A DNA stretch of 64,000 nucleotides from Brucella pseudintermedia (GTDB lineage Bacteria; Pseudomonadota; Alphaproteobacteria; Rhizobiales; Rhizobiaceae). The stretch is from assembly GCF_042697365.1 (NCBI RefSeq), contig NZ_CP137604.1. One strand, 5' to 3'. The translations under genes were made by a program, and so were the position numbers. Shown piece after piece: positions 42,003 to 54,140 of the stretch (the stretch's first letter is position 1; each line of letters begins with the position of its first letter). Below the pieces are notes generated by a model, which was given only the letters and a program-made list of their open reading frames with translations, searched no databases and was not told where the DNA came from.

Positions 42003-42791
42003 TTAATCCGGCAGAACGCGGCTGAACGTCAGCACGTCAACGCTTCTCGCGCCGCCACGCAGCAAGGCTCGCGTCACCGCCTTGACCGTCGCACCAGTGG
42101 TATAGACATCATCGATCAGCAGGACCCGGCGCCCGCGAACATGAATCTCGTGTTCCAGCGGCACGCGGAACGCGCCGTCCACATTGCGCTTTCGTTCCTT
42201 GATGCCAAGGCCGATCTGCTGCTCGGTCCTGCGCACACGCTTCACGCCTTGCGGTGCAAAAGGTTTCTGCTCCAGTTTCGCGAGCGCGCGGGCAAGTTCC
42301 GCCGACTGGTTGAAACGGCGCTGCCAGAACCGCCAGCGATGCAAAGGAACAGGCAGGATCACATCGCATTCATCCAGTAATTCGCGGCCAGCACGCTGCA
42401 TCCAGCGCGCCATCCACGGCGCCAGATCGGTCCGGTCATGAAACTTGAGCGAAACCGCCATGCGTTGCGCCGCTCCCCGATGCAGAACCGCGGAGCGGAG
42501 CCGCCGGAAAGGCGGCGGATCGGCAATCGCCTCCGCGCTCATGAAATTCTCCCCGAAATCATGACTGAACGGTATGCCGAGCACGAGACAATAGGGCTTT
42601 TCTATAAAGCGCAGTTCCGGCCAACACTTGGGGCATAGCGTCCCCGGTTCGGACACATGCGTCCGGCAGCCGATACATGTTGGCGGAAACAGCATGTCAG
42701 CCGACGAGCGAACGGCTCTTCCGGCCAGCCGTCTAAGCTCTTCGCCGGTACTGCGCAAAAAGGTTTGATGCGTTCTGTCGTCATCCGCCAT
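42003..42791 (-). CDS. comF: ComF-family amidophosphoribosyltransferase-like protein
   Basis: A 262-residue protein with a zinc-ribbon (FPPTCIGCRTHV, LCPKCWPEL, residues about 35-62) and a type I phosphoribosyltransferase domain ending in the PRPP loop RVLLIDDVYTTGAT near 232. ComF helps inward DNA transport in naturally competent bacteria; outside them its role is unknown. The ATG at 42791 starts MADDDRTHQTFLRS; the frame continues upstream but overlaps the divergent methyltransferase gene. Confidence 0.93.
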   Translation of the reverse strand: MADDDRTHQTFLRSTGEELRRLAGRAVRSSADMLFPPTCIGCRTHVSEPGTLCPKCWPELRFIEKPYCLVLGIPFSHDFGENFMSAEAIADPPPFRRLRSAVLHRGAAQRMAVSLKFHDRTDLAPWMARWMQRAGRELLDECDVILPVPLHRWRFWQRRFNQSAELARALAKLEQKPFAPQGVKRVRRTEQQIGLGIKERKRNVDGAFRVPLEHEIHVRGRRVLLIDDVYTTGATVKAVTRALLRGGARSVDVLTFSRVLPD

Positions 42792-42868
42792 TGCATTCGC
42801 CCCCGTTCGAATGCATCTATCCCCGCAACGATTGTACTGAACCTTGCTCGAAAGAGAAGACGGAATCC

Positions 42869-43762
42869 ATGCCTGCGTCGACCGATGATAGCGCGATTTT
42901 CGATCGCGATCTCCTGCTCTCGTTTCGTCGCCGCGCTTTCGCGCGCGCCGAACCCGGCGCGGATTTCCTGTTGCAGCGCATCGCCGACGATCTCGCCGAC
43001 CGCCTTGACGCGGTGGAGCGCCATTTTTCCATCGCCGTCGATCTCGCTGGCCATACCGGCGCGGCGGCTGCGGCCATTGCGCAGTCGGGCAAGGCCGACC
43101 TGATTGTCCGCCTCGAACGCGACAGGGATTTTTTGCAAGGTCCATTCCTGGCTATTGTCGGTGATGAGGAGATACTTCCGCTGAAGCCCGGCAGTGCCGA
43201 TCTTGTGGTATCGCTGATGGCACTGCATGCGACGAACGATACACCAGGCACCATGGTGCAGGTCGCCCGCGCGCTGAAACCGGACGGGCTTTTTCTGGCG
43301 GCCTTGAGCGGCAGCGGAACGCTGGGAGAACTCCGCGAAAGCCTTCTTCAGGCCGAAATCGAACTAACCGGCGGTGCCTCGCCGCGCATTTTTCCGTTCC
43401 CGGACGTGCGCGATGTGGGTGGCCTTCTGCAACGCGCGGGCTTCGCCCTGCCCGTAACGGACGTCGACAATATCACTGTGCGCTATGATTCGCTGTTCAA
43501 CCTGATGGCCGACTTGCGCGCCATGGGCATGCAGAACATCCTGCGCGACCGGTCCCGGAAGCCGGTTTCAAAACGTCTGTTCCTGCGCGCCGCCGAAATC
43601 TATGCAGAACGGTTCTCTGACCCGGACGGTCGCATCCGCGCCACCTTCTCCATCATCTGGCTGTCAGGCTGGGCGCCGCATGAATCGCAGCAAAAACCGT
43701 TGAAGCCGGGCTCCGCAAAGACATCGCTGGCGGAAGCGCTTAAAAAGGCGGAAGAAAAATAA
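42869..43762 (+). CDS. Class I methyltransferase-fold protein, NDUFAF5/BioC-like
   Basis: 297 residues from the ATG at 42869 (AGAGAAGACGG upstream). FDRDLLLSFRRRAFARAE at the start, a weakly conserved AdoMet strand (SIAVDLAGHTGAAAAAIAQ), then DLVVSLMALHATNDTPG, and a C-terminal IIWLSGWAPHESQQKPLKPGSA that matches the mitochondrial NDUFAF5 (complex I assembly) family and its alphaproteobacterial relatives. It is divergent from comF. A role in complex I assembly is possible but only by homology. Confidence 0.88.
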   Translation: MPASTDDSAIFDRDLLLSFRRRAFARAEPGADFLLQRIADDLADRLDAVERHFSIAVDLAGHTGAAAAAIAQSGKADLIVRLERDRDFLQGPFLAIVGDEEILPLKPGSADLVVSLMALHATNDTPGTMVQVARALKPDGLFLAALSGSGTLGELRESLLQAEIELTGGASPRIFPFPDVRDVGGLLQRAGFALPVTDVDNITVRYDSLFNLMADLRAMGMQNILRDRSRKPVSKRLFLRAAEIYAERFSDPDGRIRATFSIIWLSGWAPHESQQKPLKPGSAKTSLAEALKKAEEK

Positions 43763-43763
43763 A

Positions 43764-43808
43764 GCATGTCTCCCAAACGCGGGAACCGGTTTTGGGAGTA
43801 AGACATGC
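43764..43808. repeat. Palindromic repeat / bidirectional terminator
   Basis: GCATGTCTCCCAAA (from 43764) and TTTTGGGAGTAAGACATGC (to 43807) form a long imperfect hairpin with AACCGG in the loop, between two convergent genes. The AT-flanked hairpin looks like a dispersed intergenic repeat of this genome and could stop transcription from both sides. Confidence 0.6.
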
Positions 43809-43817
43809 GAAAGAAAG

Positions 43818-44168
43818 TTAGCAATCGCCGCGATGGCTGCCGTCGGCCTCAATGATGCAGACGGAATTGGGGTTAGGTTGAAGCACGCTCTTGCGCACCG
43901 TATAGGTCTGGCCTGCTGCGTGCGGCTGGGTGTCGACACTACGCTTGATCGAACCGGTCATGGTGCGGTCGATCCCGGCTGGAAGCACTGATTGGGCTGC
44001 AACCTTGTTTGCCTGATCGTTGAGAACCGGCACGATAATAAGAGCCAGAGCGACAACGGCAGAGCCGAACAACAGAACAACGCGCAGGATTCCACGACCG
44101 GCCTTGGTTAGCGGCTTGGCCGTATATTCGTTGTGGTCGGCGCTAAAATAATTGTTGTCGAAACTCAT
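43818..44168 (-). CDS. Small single-pass membrane protein of unknown function
   Basis: 116 residues: a polar N-terminus (MSFDNNYFSADHNEYTAKPL), one membrane helix (about 27-48, ILRVVLLFGSAVVALALIIVPVL) and a polar C-terminal part with two Cys (SVCIIEADGSHRGDC) expected outside the cytoplasm. No family is recognised. A ribosome site (GGAGTCTTGAAGC region) precedes the ATG at 44168. Confidence 0.75.
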   Translation of the reverse strand: MSFDNNYFSADHNEYTAKPLTKAGRGILRVVLLFGSAVVALALIIVPVLNDQANKVAAQSVLPAGIDRTMTGSIKRSVDTQPHAAGQTYTVRKSVLQPNPNSVCIIEADGSHRGDC

Positions 44169-44291
44169 GCTTCAAGACTCCGGGGCAACTCGCAAACGAG
44201 AATGCCTCAACGGAGTGAATCATAGATTAACCGGCCAGCGAAATCGTAAGATATTGCCAACCTTTTTCCACAGCTGGCGCAGGCAGCCGGC

Positions 44292-44708
44292 TCACAGAAG
44301 ATCAAGCAGGAAGGGGATCAGCGGTTCGTCGGCGGGCGGCATCGGATAGTCGCGCATATCCTTCGGGCGAACCCATTTCAGCGCCTGCCCTTCGAGCCCC
44401 CTCGCAATGCCTTCATAACGGCGGCAGACATAGAGCGGCATGAGCAGATGAAAATCATCATAGGTGTGGCTCGCGAAGGTCAGCGGCGCAAGGCAGGCCG
44501 CTTTCGTGGTAATGCCGATTTCCTCCTGCAGTTCGCGGATCAGCGTTTCTTCGGGCGTCTCGCCCGGCTCCACCTTGCCACCGGGAAATTCCCACAGCCC
44601 GGCAAGCTGCTTGCCTTCCGGGCGTTGCGTGAGCAAAACCCGCCCATCCGAATCGACCAGCGCGCAAGCCGCGACCAGTAGAATGCGGCGTTCCTTCACC
44701 TCGGTCAT
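44292..44708 (-). CDS. mutT: 8-oxo-dGTP diphosphatase MutT
   Basis: Nudix hydrolase that clears oxidised nucleotides. 138 residues with an intact Nudix box GGKVEPGETPEETLIRELQEEIGI (about 42-65) and WEFPGG before it. The ATG at 44708 overlaps the stop of the upstream GNAT gene as ATGA, so translation is coupled. The argJ-GNAT-mutT order forms one unit. Confidence 0.95.
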   Translation of the reverse strand: MTEVKERRILLVAACALVDSDGRVLLTQRPEGKQLAGLWEFPGGKVEPGETPEETLIRELQEEIGITTKAACLAPLTFASHTYDDFHLLMPLYVCRRYEGIARGLEGQALKWVRPKDMRDYPMPPADEPLIPFLLDLL

Positions 44709-45475
44709 TTCTCGCTGCTCTCCCGATAGGCATAGCGATAGGCTTCCTGAAAGCCGAAGCTCCCGTAAAGCGCAAGCCCGGCCACATTGTCCGCCTCGAT
44801 TTGCAGCCACGCCGTCTTCGCGCCAAGCTTTGCCGCCCATTTGAGCGCAGAACCGACAATCGCATGCCCGTGGCCGCGACGTCTTGCGCCCGGCAGCGTT
44901 CCGACATCGAACAGACCCGCCATCACGCCGTCCTGCACGCAAAGCAGGTTGGATACGGCCCGCCCGCCTTCTTCCAGCACGAACATGCCCTTGTTCGGAC
45001 GAACATTGGTAAGAAGCTCGGAAAAACCGGGGCGCATATCCTCGGGCCTTTCGTGGATGGAAAGCGAGGCATCCACGAAACGGCCAATGTCTTTCAGGGG
45101 AATCTGGTCAACGGCGTTCGACAGATCGAGTTCCTCGAGATTTGCGGTCATCACGATGGTTTCGTCCCGCCGCTTCCAGCCGAGCCCTTCGAGATAATCC
45201 TCGAGCTCGCGCGGTGCGAGCGGCGAAAGCCGGAAGCAGGGAACCCGGCCATAGGCGCGAAAACGCTGCGCCGCCAGTTCAACACGCGTTGGAATATCGC
45301 GTGTGTCGCCGGGATCGAGCGGATTGACCGAGTTGAGACGCCGGGACGGATGCGCAGCGGTCATGCGTATCGCCCATGTGCCGTCATAATGGACCGATGT
45401 GGCGGGCCAGGCACGGAAGCCGACGGCTTCCAGCTGGCGAACGATGGCGAGGCTTGGAGTGCTGTTTTGTTCCAT
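44705..45475 (-). CDS. GNAT-family N-acetyltransferase
   Basis: 256 residues from the ATG at 45475 (a TTG at 45487 overlapping the argJ stop is possible). The C-terminal half carries the GNAT fold: FVLEEGGRAVSNLLCVQDGVMAGLFDVGTLPGARRRGHGHAIVGSALKWA (motif A) and LQIEADNVAGLALYGSFGFQEAYRYAYR (motif B). The N-terminal half is a degenerate second GNAT-like copy. The substrate is unknown; it lies between argJ and mutT. Confidence 0.88.
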   Translation of the reverse strand: MEQNSTPSLAIVRQLEAVGFRAWPATSVHYDGTWAIRMTAAHPSRRLNSVNPLDPGDTRDIPTRVELAAQRFRAYGRVPCFRLSPLAPRELEDYLEGLGWKRRDETIVMTANLEELDLSNAVDQIPLKDIGRFVDASLSIHERPEDMRPGFSELLTNVRPNKGMFVLEEGGRAVSNLLCVQDGVMAGLFDVGTLPGARRRGHGHAIVGSALKWAAKLGAKTAWLQIEADNVAGLALYGSFGFQEAYRYAYRESSEK

Positions 45476-45483
45476 CGGTTCGA

Positions 45484-46725
45484 TCAACTTCTGTAATCGC
45501 CGTTGATCGCTACATATTCCTTGGTGAGATCGCAGGTCCAGACGGTTGCCTTGCCCTTGCCTATACCCAGATCGACACGAATGCGAATATCCTCGCCCTG
45601 CATATAGGCGGAGGTCGCTTCTTCCGAATAGGCCGGATCTCGCTCGCCCTGATGCGCAACGCGAATATCGCCGAACCAGATCGCGAGCCGGTCACGGTCG
45701 GCAGGTTCGCCAGCCTTGCCGACAGCCATGACCACGCGCCCCCAATTTGCGTCCTCTCCGGCGACGGCCGTCTTGACCAGCGGCGAATTGGCGATGGAAA
45801 GCGCGATCTTCTTGGCGGAACCCGCAGACTTTGCGCCTGTCACTTCCACTTCCACCATCTTGCGCGCGCCTTCGCCGTCGCGCACGACCTGCAACGCCAG
45901 CGATTTCAGGAGGCGGCCGAGCGCCTTCTTGAACTCTCCGAGCCGCTTGTCGGCAGGATCGGTGATTTCCGGGGCACCACGCTCCGCCGCCGTGCCGGTG
46001 GCAAACAGCATCAGCGTATCCGATGTGGATGTGTCGCTATCCACCGTCACGGCATTGAAGGTCGAGCCGACCCCCTTCGACAGAAGGCTTTGCAGCACAT
46101 GCGCCTTGATCGGCGCATCGGTGACAACAAAGGACAGCATCGTCGCCATATCCGGCGCAATCATGCCTGCGCCCTTGGCGATACCGTTGATGGTGACCGG
46201 GACCTGACCGAGCAGCACCGTTTCGGTCGCAACTTTCGGATAGGTATCGGTGGTCATGATTGCCTTGGCGGCTTCGATCCAGAAATCCTCGACCGCATCC
46301 TTGTTCATGTCGCCAAGCAGATGGGCGAACTTGGCAGCATCGAGCGGTTCGCCGATCACGCCGGTTGAAGCGAGAAACACATCAGTCGTGGCGCAACCGA
46401 CCGCTTCGGCGGCGGCTTCAGCCGTTGCCTCCGTCGCCGCGCGACCCTTGATGCCGGTAAAGGCATTGGCATTGCCGGAGTTGACGACGACGGCGCGGGC
46501 TTTTCCGTGCACGAGATTGCGGCGGCAAAAATCGACCGGCGCCGACGGGCAAAGCGAACGCGTGAAGACGCCGGCGGCTTCGGCTGGCCGGTCGAAGACC
46601 ATCAACATCACATCCGTTCGCCCCTTATACTTGATCCCGGCGGCGGCAGTGGCAATGCGCACGCCATGGACAACCGGCATGGTGGGATAGTGTTTTGGTG
46701 CGAGCGGAGAAACTGACGCGGACAT
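45484..46725 (-). CDS. argJ: Arginine biosynthesis bifunctional protein ArgJ
   Basis: Moves the acetyl group from N-acetylornithine to glutamate, recycling it in arginine synthesis. The 413-residue precursor self-cleaves into two chains at the Thr of KGAGMIAPDMATMLSFVVTDA (near 193), which is intact. VVVNSGNANAFTG and the C-terminal TCDLTKEYVAINGDYRS are family motifs. Whether it also makes N-acetylglutamate from acetyl-CoA cannot be read from sequence. Confidence 0.97.
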   Translation of the reverse strand: MSASVSPLAPKHYPTMPVVHGVRIATAAAGIKYKGRTDVMLMVFDRPAEAAGVFTRSLCPSAPVDFCRRNLVHGKARAVVVNSGNANAFTGIKGRAATEATAEAAAEAVGCATTDVFLASTGVIGEPLDAAKFAHLLGDMNKDAVEDFWIEAAKAIMTTDTYPKVATETVLLGQVPVTINGIAKGAGMIAPDMATMLSFVVTDAPIKAHVLQSLLSKGVGSTFNAVTVDSDTSTSDTLMLFATGTAAERGAPEITDPADKRLGEFKKALGRLLKSLALQVVRDGEGARKMVEVEVTGAKSAGSAKKIALSIANSPLVKTAVAGEDANWGRVVMAVGKAGEPADRDRLAIWFGDIRVAHQGERDPAYSEEATSAYMQGEDIRIRVDLGIGKGKATVWTCDLTKEYVAINGDYRS

Positions 46726-46878
46726 ATGTGCCTCAATGGGATGCGGTTTCGTAGAAAATCCGGAAATCGCAATGCCATCAAATGGCTGTTACGTGTTTTC
46801 GGATTCAAAAGCCTGACGCGCGCATTGGAAAGGTTTGCGGTCTAAAATCAAGCGGGAAACGCAAGATGGAAATAAAAA

Positions 46879-46900
46879 ACGCCCCGGCGAGCCGGGGCGT
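46879..46900 (-). terminator. Terminator of the parvulin-isomerase gene
   Basis: The stem ACGCCCCGGC-GA-GCCGGGGCGT is followed on the minus strand by TTTTTTATTT, a textbook intrinsic terminator about 20 nt after the stop at 46920. Confidence 0.93.
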
Positions 46901-46919
46901 CGATGCTTGAAGCGTGATT

Positions 46920-47900
46920 TTACTGCTGCGGAGCAGCGTCTTCCGGCCCGTCATCCGTGTCCGCGCCTTCCTGGGCAGCGGCAGCATCCTTCATGGCCTT
47001 CTCGACGGCCGGGTCCTTGTAGTCAATCTTCATGCCGTCACGCAGCTTCTTGACGGTTTCGACATAACGCTCGCGCATGATGATCGAGCGGATCTGGTCC
47101 TTGACCTGATCGAATGCCGGAGGCTGCTTTGTGCGACGGTCTTCCAGCTGGATGACATGGAAGCCGAACTGGGACTGTACCGGTTCCTTGGTGTATTCGC
47201 CGGGCTTCAGCGCAAAGGCAGCCTTTTCAAATTCCGGCACCATCTGGCCTTCGGTGAAATAGCCGAGGTCGCCGCCGTTGGAAGCCGTGCCGTCGGTCGA
47301 GCTTTCCTTGGCAAGGTCCTCGAACTTGGCGCCGCCTTCAAGCTTCTTGATGATGGCTTCGGCTTCTTCCTTGGTCTTCACGAGGATGTGACGCGCCCGC
47401 ACTTCCACCTGCGGCGGCATGGCTGCAATTTCCTTGTCGTAGCGCGCACGAACGTCGTCATCGCTGATCTTGTCGACAACGGCATCCTTGAAATATTCGT
47501 TATGGAGCGCACGTTCACGGAGGAACTCCATGCGATCCTTGAATTCCTTCGACTGATCGAGCTTTTCCTTTTCCGCTTCGCCAGCCATTGCCTTGATGTC
47601 AATCAGGGCAGCGAGCGCGGCCAGGCGGCGCTGCTCGGCAGGAAGGCGAGAGAACTGCGGATCGAGATCGCCAGCAGCCTGATCGACCTCACCAACGGTG
47701 ATGTCCTTGCCGTTGACGGTCGCCAGAACCTTCGATGGGTCTTCCTTTTCTGCGGGCGCTGCAGCCGGTGCAGCAGCAGGCTTTCCGGCATCCTGTGCGA
47801 ATGCGGCGCCTGTGTAGCCTGCCAGTGCCACCGAGGCCGCCAGAGACATGCCGACAGCAGCGAGAGCCTTGCGATAAGGGACTTTCAGAATGGCTTTCAT
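46920..47900 (-). CDS. Periplasmic peptidyl-prolyl isomerase (PrsA/SurA-like parvulin)
   Basis: Assists folding of exported proteins. From the ATG at 47900 (AAGGAGAG upstream) it has 326 residues: signal peptide (LAASVALAGYTGAAFAQ), an Ala/Pro linker, a SurA-type N-terminal helical part (VLATVNGKDITVGEVDQAAGD), the parvulin domain (VRARHILVKTKEEAEAI through SQFGFHVIQLEDRR, about 170-265) and an acidic C-terminal tail (DTDDGPEDAAPQQ). It is divergent from secA, so an export chaperone and the export motor share one promoter region. Confidence 0.93.
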   Translation of the reverse strand: MKAILKVPYRKALAAVGMSLAASVALAGYTGAAFAQDAGKPAAAPAAAPAEKEDPSKVLATVNGKDITVGEVDQAAGDLDPQFSRLPAEQRRLAALAALIDIKAMAGEAEKEKLDQSKEFKDRMEFLRERALHNEYFKDAVVDKISDDDVRARYDKEIAAMPPQVEVRARHILVKTKEEAEAIIKKLEGGAKFEDLAKESSTDGTASNGGDLGYFTEGQMVPEFEKAAFALKPGEYTKEPVQSQFGFHVIQLEDRRTKQPPAFDQVKDQIRSIIMRERYVETVKKLRDGMKIDYKDPAVEKAMKDAAAAQEGADTDDGPEDAAPQQ

Positions 47901-48207
47901 ATGGAATTCTCTCCTTCGTGACCGCTTACCGGCCCGATGAATGCGGCGGAATTTGGCCCGGATACCTTCAATATTGCAACAAAGGAAAGGATTTCGAGCC
48001 TTTAGAGCAACGTTGACATCGCCCGAAGCCCCTCTTATCTGTCCTTCGGCTTTACGTCCAGTAAGGGGCGGGGGAATTGCGCCGGAAATGCGCCGTATCT
48101 GGCAGCTTTCGCAGCGCAGTTTTCTTGCAATTGTTTCAATACGCGTGAATAAAGCATTCGACATTGCCGGAAGCGCTTCCGGCTGAACGGACAGGAAAGG
48201 ACCAGTG
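47901..48207. promoter_or_regulatory. Divergent promoter region between the isomerase gene and secA
   Basis: 307 bp between two divergent starts. No gene, repeat or known RNA motif is visible. The secA ribosome site (GGAAAGGACC) is at its right end. No SecM-like stalling peptide precedes secA, as expected for alphaproteobacteria. Confidence 0.6.
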
Positions 48208-50928
<2,721 letters not shown>

Positions 50929-51265
50929 TGTGAGCCAAGCTCGACCATCGTTTCAATGAACGAACCCCGGCAAGCAATTTGCCGGGGTTTCTCGTTCAGC
51001 CAGCGATCTGCGCTGACAGATGGAACCAACTCTATGTTCGCTTTAATTTAGATGACTCAAATATAGATGGCGTTTAGAAAATACTCACTATTCCTTGATG
51101 TCTCGCGATCTTGGAAAGATTAGACTTTTTCTTTTCCTCTTTATAAAGAACTCTTGCCTAAGGTCTCCATGCGGACGAGCAACAAAGCGCGGATGCGAAA
51201 AGCCGGGTTGCCCGGTATAAAATGAACAGGCCCGAAGAGGCCTGCAAAGACAGGGTTGGCAAACA
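50929..51265 (+). other. Spacer with the secA terminator
   Basis: AACCCCGGCAA (50963-50973) and TTGCCGGGGTT (50979-50989) form the secA terminator with a following T-run. The rest is AT-richer than average. It contains one more small hairpin (CAGGCC-CGAAGA-GGCCTG near 51228) and should hold the promoter of the flippase-like gene; no gene is seen. Confidence 0.75.
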
Positions 51266-52681
51266 GTGCGGTTTTCGGCAGCTGAAACGGCGAGCCGGTT
51301 TTTACCCGGCAGGATCGCGGTCAGGCTTCGTCCCGTGACGGAGCGGCTGGATGCCGTGCTTATGGACAACGGACCGCAGGCGAGCGCACAGCGCTCTTCT
51401 CTCGCAGCCTTTTCAGTCCGTGTGGCAAGCGCTGGTATCGCTCTTCTGTCTCAGGTCATTCTGGCGCGCTGGATGGGTGAATTTGAATACGGCGTTTTCG
51501 TTCTCGTCTGGCTGGCCATGATTATCATGGGCGATCTGGCCTGTTTCGGACTGCATACGACGATCATCCGCTTCGTGCCGGAATATGTGCAGCGCCAGTC
51601 ATTCGGCCTTGTACGAGGCATCATTGCGACCGGACGCATTTTTGCTTTCACAGCCGCCACATTGCTCGCGCTTCTGGGGACGAGCCTGTTGCTTCTGCTC
51701 AAGGACCATGTCGCGAGCTATTATCTCGCGCCATTCATCCTTGGCTTTATATGCCTGCCGATGATCGCACTCGGCAATATGCTGGATGGCATCGCGCGCT
51801 CGCGCACCTGGGTCATGATGGCGCTGACGCCAAGCTATATCGTCCGCCCAATCCTGGTTCTCCTGTTCATGATCATCGCGCATAAGGCGGGATTGCCTTC
51901 AACTGCAAACGTTGCGCTAGCTCTGTCGATCGCAGCGACCTGGATCACCACAGCGGGCCAGTTTTTGACAGTTGACCGTTCGTTGAAAGCGGATATCCCC
52001 GCCGCAGCGACTGACCGGCGTTTTGGCGAGTGGATCAAAGTCTCCCTGCCGATTTTTCTCGTGGAAGGTTTTTTCTTCCTGCTCATCAATGTCGATGTTC
52101 TTATGGTCGGCCACGCGCTCGATCCCGAGCATGTGGCGATCTATTTTGCCGCAACGAAGATCATGGCATTGGCCCATTTCGTCTATTTTGCGGTGAAGGC
52201 CAGCGTCGCCCAGCGTTATTCCGACTTGCTCCACAGTGGCGACCGCGCCGAGTTTGCAAGCTTTGCGGAAGCATCCGTTCGTTGGACATTCTGGCCCACA
52301 TTGTTCCTCGGTGCCGTCATTTTGCTGACTGGGTATCCGTTGCTACGGCTTTTCGGTCCGGCCTTCACAGCCGGCTATCCGCTTCTGTTCATCCTTATCA
52401 TCGGGGTAGTCGCGCGCGCCAGCGTTGGCCCGGCGGAAAGCCTTCTCAATATGTCGGGGAAGCAGAACATCTGTGCGCTTCTCTATGCAGCAACACTCGC
52501 CGTCAATGTTATTCTCAATCTGGTGCTGATACCGCAGTTCGGCCTGACGGGCGCTGCCGTCTCGACCGCCATCGCCATGCTGATGGAGGCCGCACTTCTC
52601 TCGACCGCCGTGTCAGGCACCTTGCACATAACCATGTTCATTCTCATTCCACGTGCCAAGACCTCGGAGGGAACTTCGTAA
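51266..52681 (+). CDS. Polysaccharide/lipid flippase-like membrane protein (MOP superfamily)
   Basis: 471 residues with about 12 to 14 membrane helices and the Wzx/polysaccharide-biosynthesis pattern: SSLAAFSVRVASAGIALLSQVILARWMGEFEYGVFVLVW at the first helix pair and GLTGAAVSTAIAMLMEAALL near the end. Such proteins move lipid-linked sugars across the inner membrane. The cytosolic start of about 35 residues is longer than usual, and the ATG at 51362 (VLMDNGPQASAQ) is an alternative. It overlaps the next gene by one base, suggesting a joint role in envelope synthesis. The substrate is unknown. Confidence 0.87.
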   Translation: MRFSAAETASRFLPGRIAVRLRPVTERLDAVLMDNGPQASAQRSSLAAFSVRVASAGIALLSQVILARWMGEFEYGVFVLVWLAMIIMGDLACFGLHTTIIRFVPEYVQRQSFGLVRGIIATGRIFAFTAATLLALLGTSLLLLLKDHVASYYLAPFILGFICLPMIALGNMLDGIARSRTWVMMALTPSYIVRPILVLLFMIIAHKAGLPSTANVALALSIAATWITTAGQFLTVDRSLKADIPAAATDRRFGEWIKVSLPIFLVEGFFFLLINVDVLMVGHALDPEHVAIYFAATKIMALAHFVYFAVKASVAQRYSDLLHSGDRAEFASFAEASVRWTFWPTLFLGAVILLTGYPLLRLFGPAFTAGYPLLFILIIGVVARASVGPAESLLNMSGKQNICALLYAATLAVNVILNLVLIPQFGLTGAAVSTAIAMLMEAALLSTAVSGTLHITMFILIPRAKTSEGTS

Positions 52682-53967
52682 TGGCCGCGAAACCTTTGCT
52701 CGAAGAATCGGCAGGCGGAAATGCTGCCCACATCGTTTCGGAACTATCCGAGAGCGGCCTGGCGCATGAAGCCCTCAAGAAGCTTGAGGAGAGCCTGCAC
52801 AGTGGCGACATACCGCGCAAGCTGGCGATCTATGGCGCGGCGGCGGGCTTTGAATTGCGCGACGAGCTTGATCATCTGAGCAACCGTACCGTCGAACCGA
52901 ACGTGTTCTTCAATGCGCGGTTTCTGGCGCCGGCCATGCCGCGCCTCGAAGATCGCGAAGTTCGCTTCATGGTCATGCGCGACGAGAACGAAATCCGCAG
53001 CCGCCTGCGCTTCGTCATGCCCTATACGATCGAGCGCCCCGGCCTGCCGCTTTCAACGCCCGTTATTCGTGCCTGGTCGACACCTTTCGGACCACAGGGT
53101 ACACCGCTCATCGACCAGGACGATCCTGTCGGCGTATTGGAAGATCTGTTCGATATTCTTGCACGCAGGCACCTCAAGATGCCCGACGTACTTGTCCTGC
53201 CGGAGATGCGGGCCGACGGCCCGGCGGCACGACTGATCCGTTCGGTCGCGGTCGGGCGGCAATTGCCTTTGGTCGCCATAGAACAGAAGGAGCGCCCCTT
53301 TCTCGACAGCGATCTGGACGGCGACGCCTATATCCGGCAAGCCATCGGCGCACACCATCGGCGAGACTATAATCGCCTGTGGCGCAGGCTGGCGGAAAAG
53401 GGCGAACTTGCCTATCGCGTCGCCCGCACGCCCGACGAAGTGCGCCACGCCTTCGAACATTTCCTGACGCTCGAGGCAGGTGGCTGGAAAGGCAAGCGTG
53501 GCACCGCCATGGCCGTTGACCGGTTTCGCGCCGCCTTTGCCCGCGAGGCAGTAAACAATCTTGCCGAACGTGACTGCGTGCGCGTACACACGCTTGAACT
53601 TGACGGACGGGTCATTGCCATCCTGATCGTCTTCACGGTTTCAGGGGAAGCCTGGACCTGGAAGACGGCCTATGACGAGAGCCTGAACGCCTGGTCGCCC
53701 GGCGTGCTTCTGATGATTGAAGTCGTAAAGAACCATCTCAACGATCCAAACATCAACCGCACCGATTCCTGTGCGGTGCCTGACCATCCAGTTATGACGC
53801 GGCTATTTGATTCGCGCCAAACGATCGAAACTCTGGTCATCGGGCTCAATCCGGCTACCGACAAGCTGGTTCGCCAGGCCGCATCGCAGATCCACCTTTA
53901 TCAGCGGACGCGCAATCTGGCCCGGATTCTGCGCAATCGCATCCGCAGTATCGCTGAAAGAAAATAG
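52681..53967 (+). CDS. CelD/BioF2-like GNAT acetyltransferase
   Basis: 428 residues. The C-terminal half holds an Acetyltransf_6 (CelD-like) domain: HHRRDYNRLWRRLAEKGELAYRVARTPDEVRHAFEHFLTLEAGGWKGKRGTAM and VRVHTLELDGRVIAILIVFTVSGEAWTWKTAYDESLNAWSPGVLLMIEVV. This pattern, also seen in FemAB-like proteins, is common in exopolysaccharide loci. The N-terminal 100 residues are not assigned. Its ATG shares an A with the TAA of the flippase-like gene, so the two are translationally coupled. Acetylation or aminoacylation of an envelope glycan is a plausible inference. Confidence 0.85.
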   Translation: MAAKPLLEESAGGNAAHIVSELSESGLAHEALKKLEESLHSGDIPRKLAIYGAAAGFELRDELDHLSNRTVEPNVFFNARFLAPAMPRLEDREVRFMVMRDENEIRSRLRFVMPYTIERPGLPLSTPVIRAWSTPFGPQGTPLIDQDDPVGVLEDLFDILARRHLKMPDVLVLPEMRADGPAARLIRSVAVGRQLPLVAIEQKERPFLDSDLDGDAYIRQAIGAHHRRDYNRLWRRLAEKGELAYRVARTPDEVRHAFEHFLTLEAGGWKGKRGTAMAVDRFRAAFAREAVNNLAERDCVRVHTLELDGRVIAILIVFTVSGEAWTWKTAYDESLNAWSPGVLLMIEVVKNHLNDPNINRTDSCAVPDHPVMTRLFDSRQTIETLVIGLNPATDKLVRQAASQIHLYQRTRNLARILRNRIRSIAERK

Positions 53968-54041
53968 AGCCGGATTAAAGTAACCTTAAAAAAGCCCAGA
54001 ATTCGCTGTCCTGAATTTCCGATCCCCGAATTTACCGGGCA

Positions 54042-54090
54042 ATAGATGTGCGGTTGCAGCTTTTGCGGAAGCCCTGCGAAGCTCATCTAT
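54042..54090 (+). other. Hairpin in the leader of the ethanolamine transferase gene
   Basis: ATAGATG (54042-54048) and CATCTAT (54084-54090) close a loop that contains further complementarity (AGCTT/AAGCT). It lies 50 bp before the lptA start and could be a 5' UTR element or a transcription end for the upstream pair. Confidence 0.45.
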
Positions 54091-54140
54091 GACGGCTCCC
54101 ATCGGCCGGTAGCGGCCAAATCGGATTTGAAGGTTCAGGA

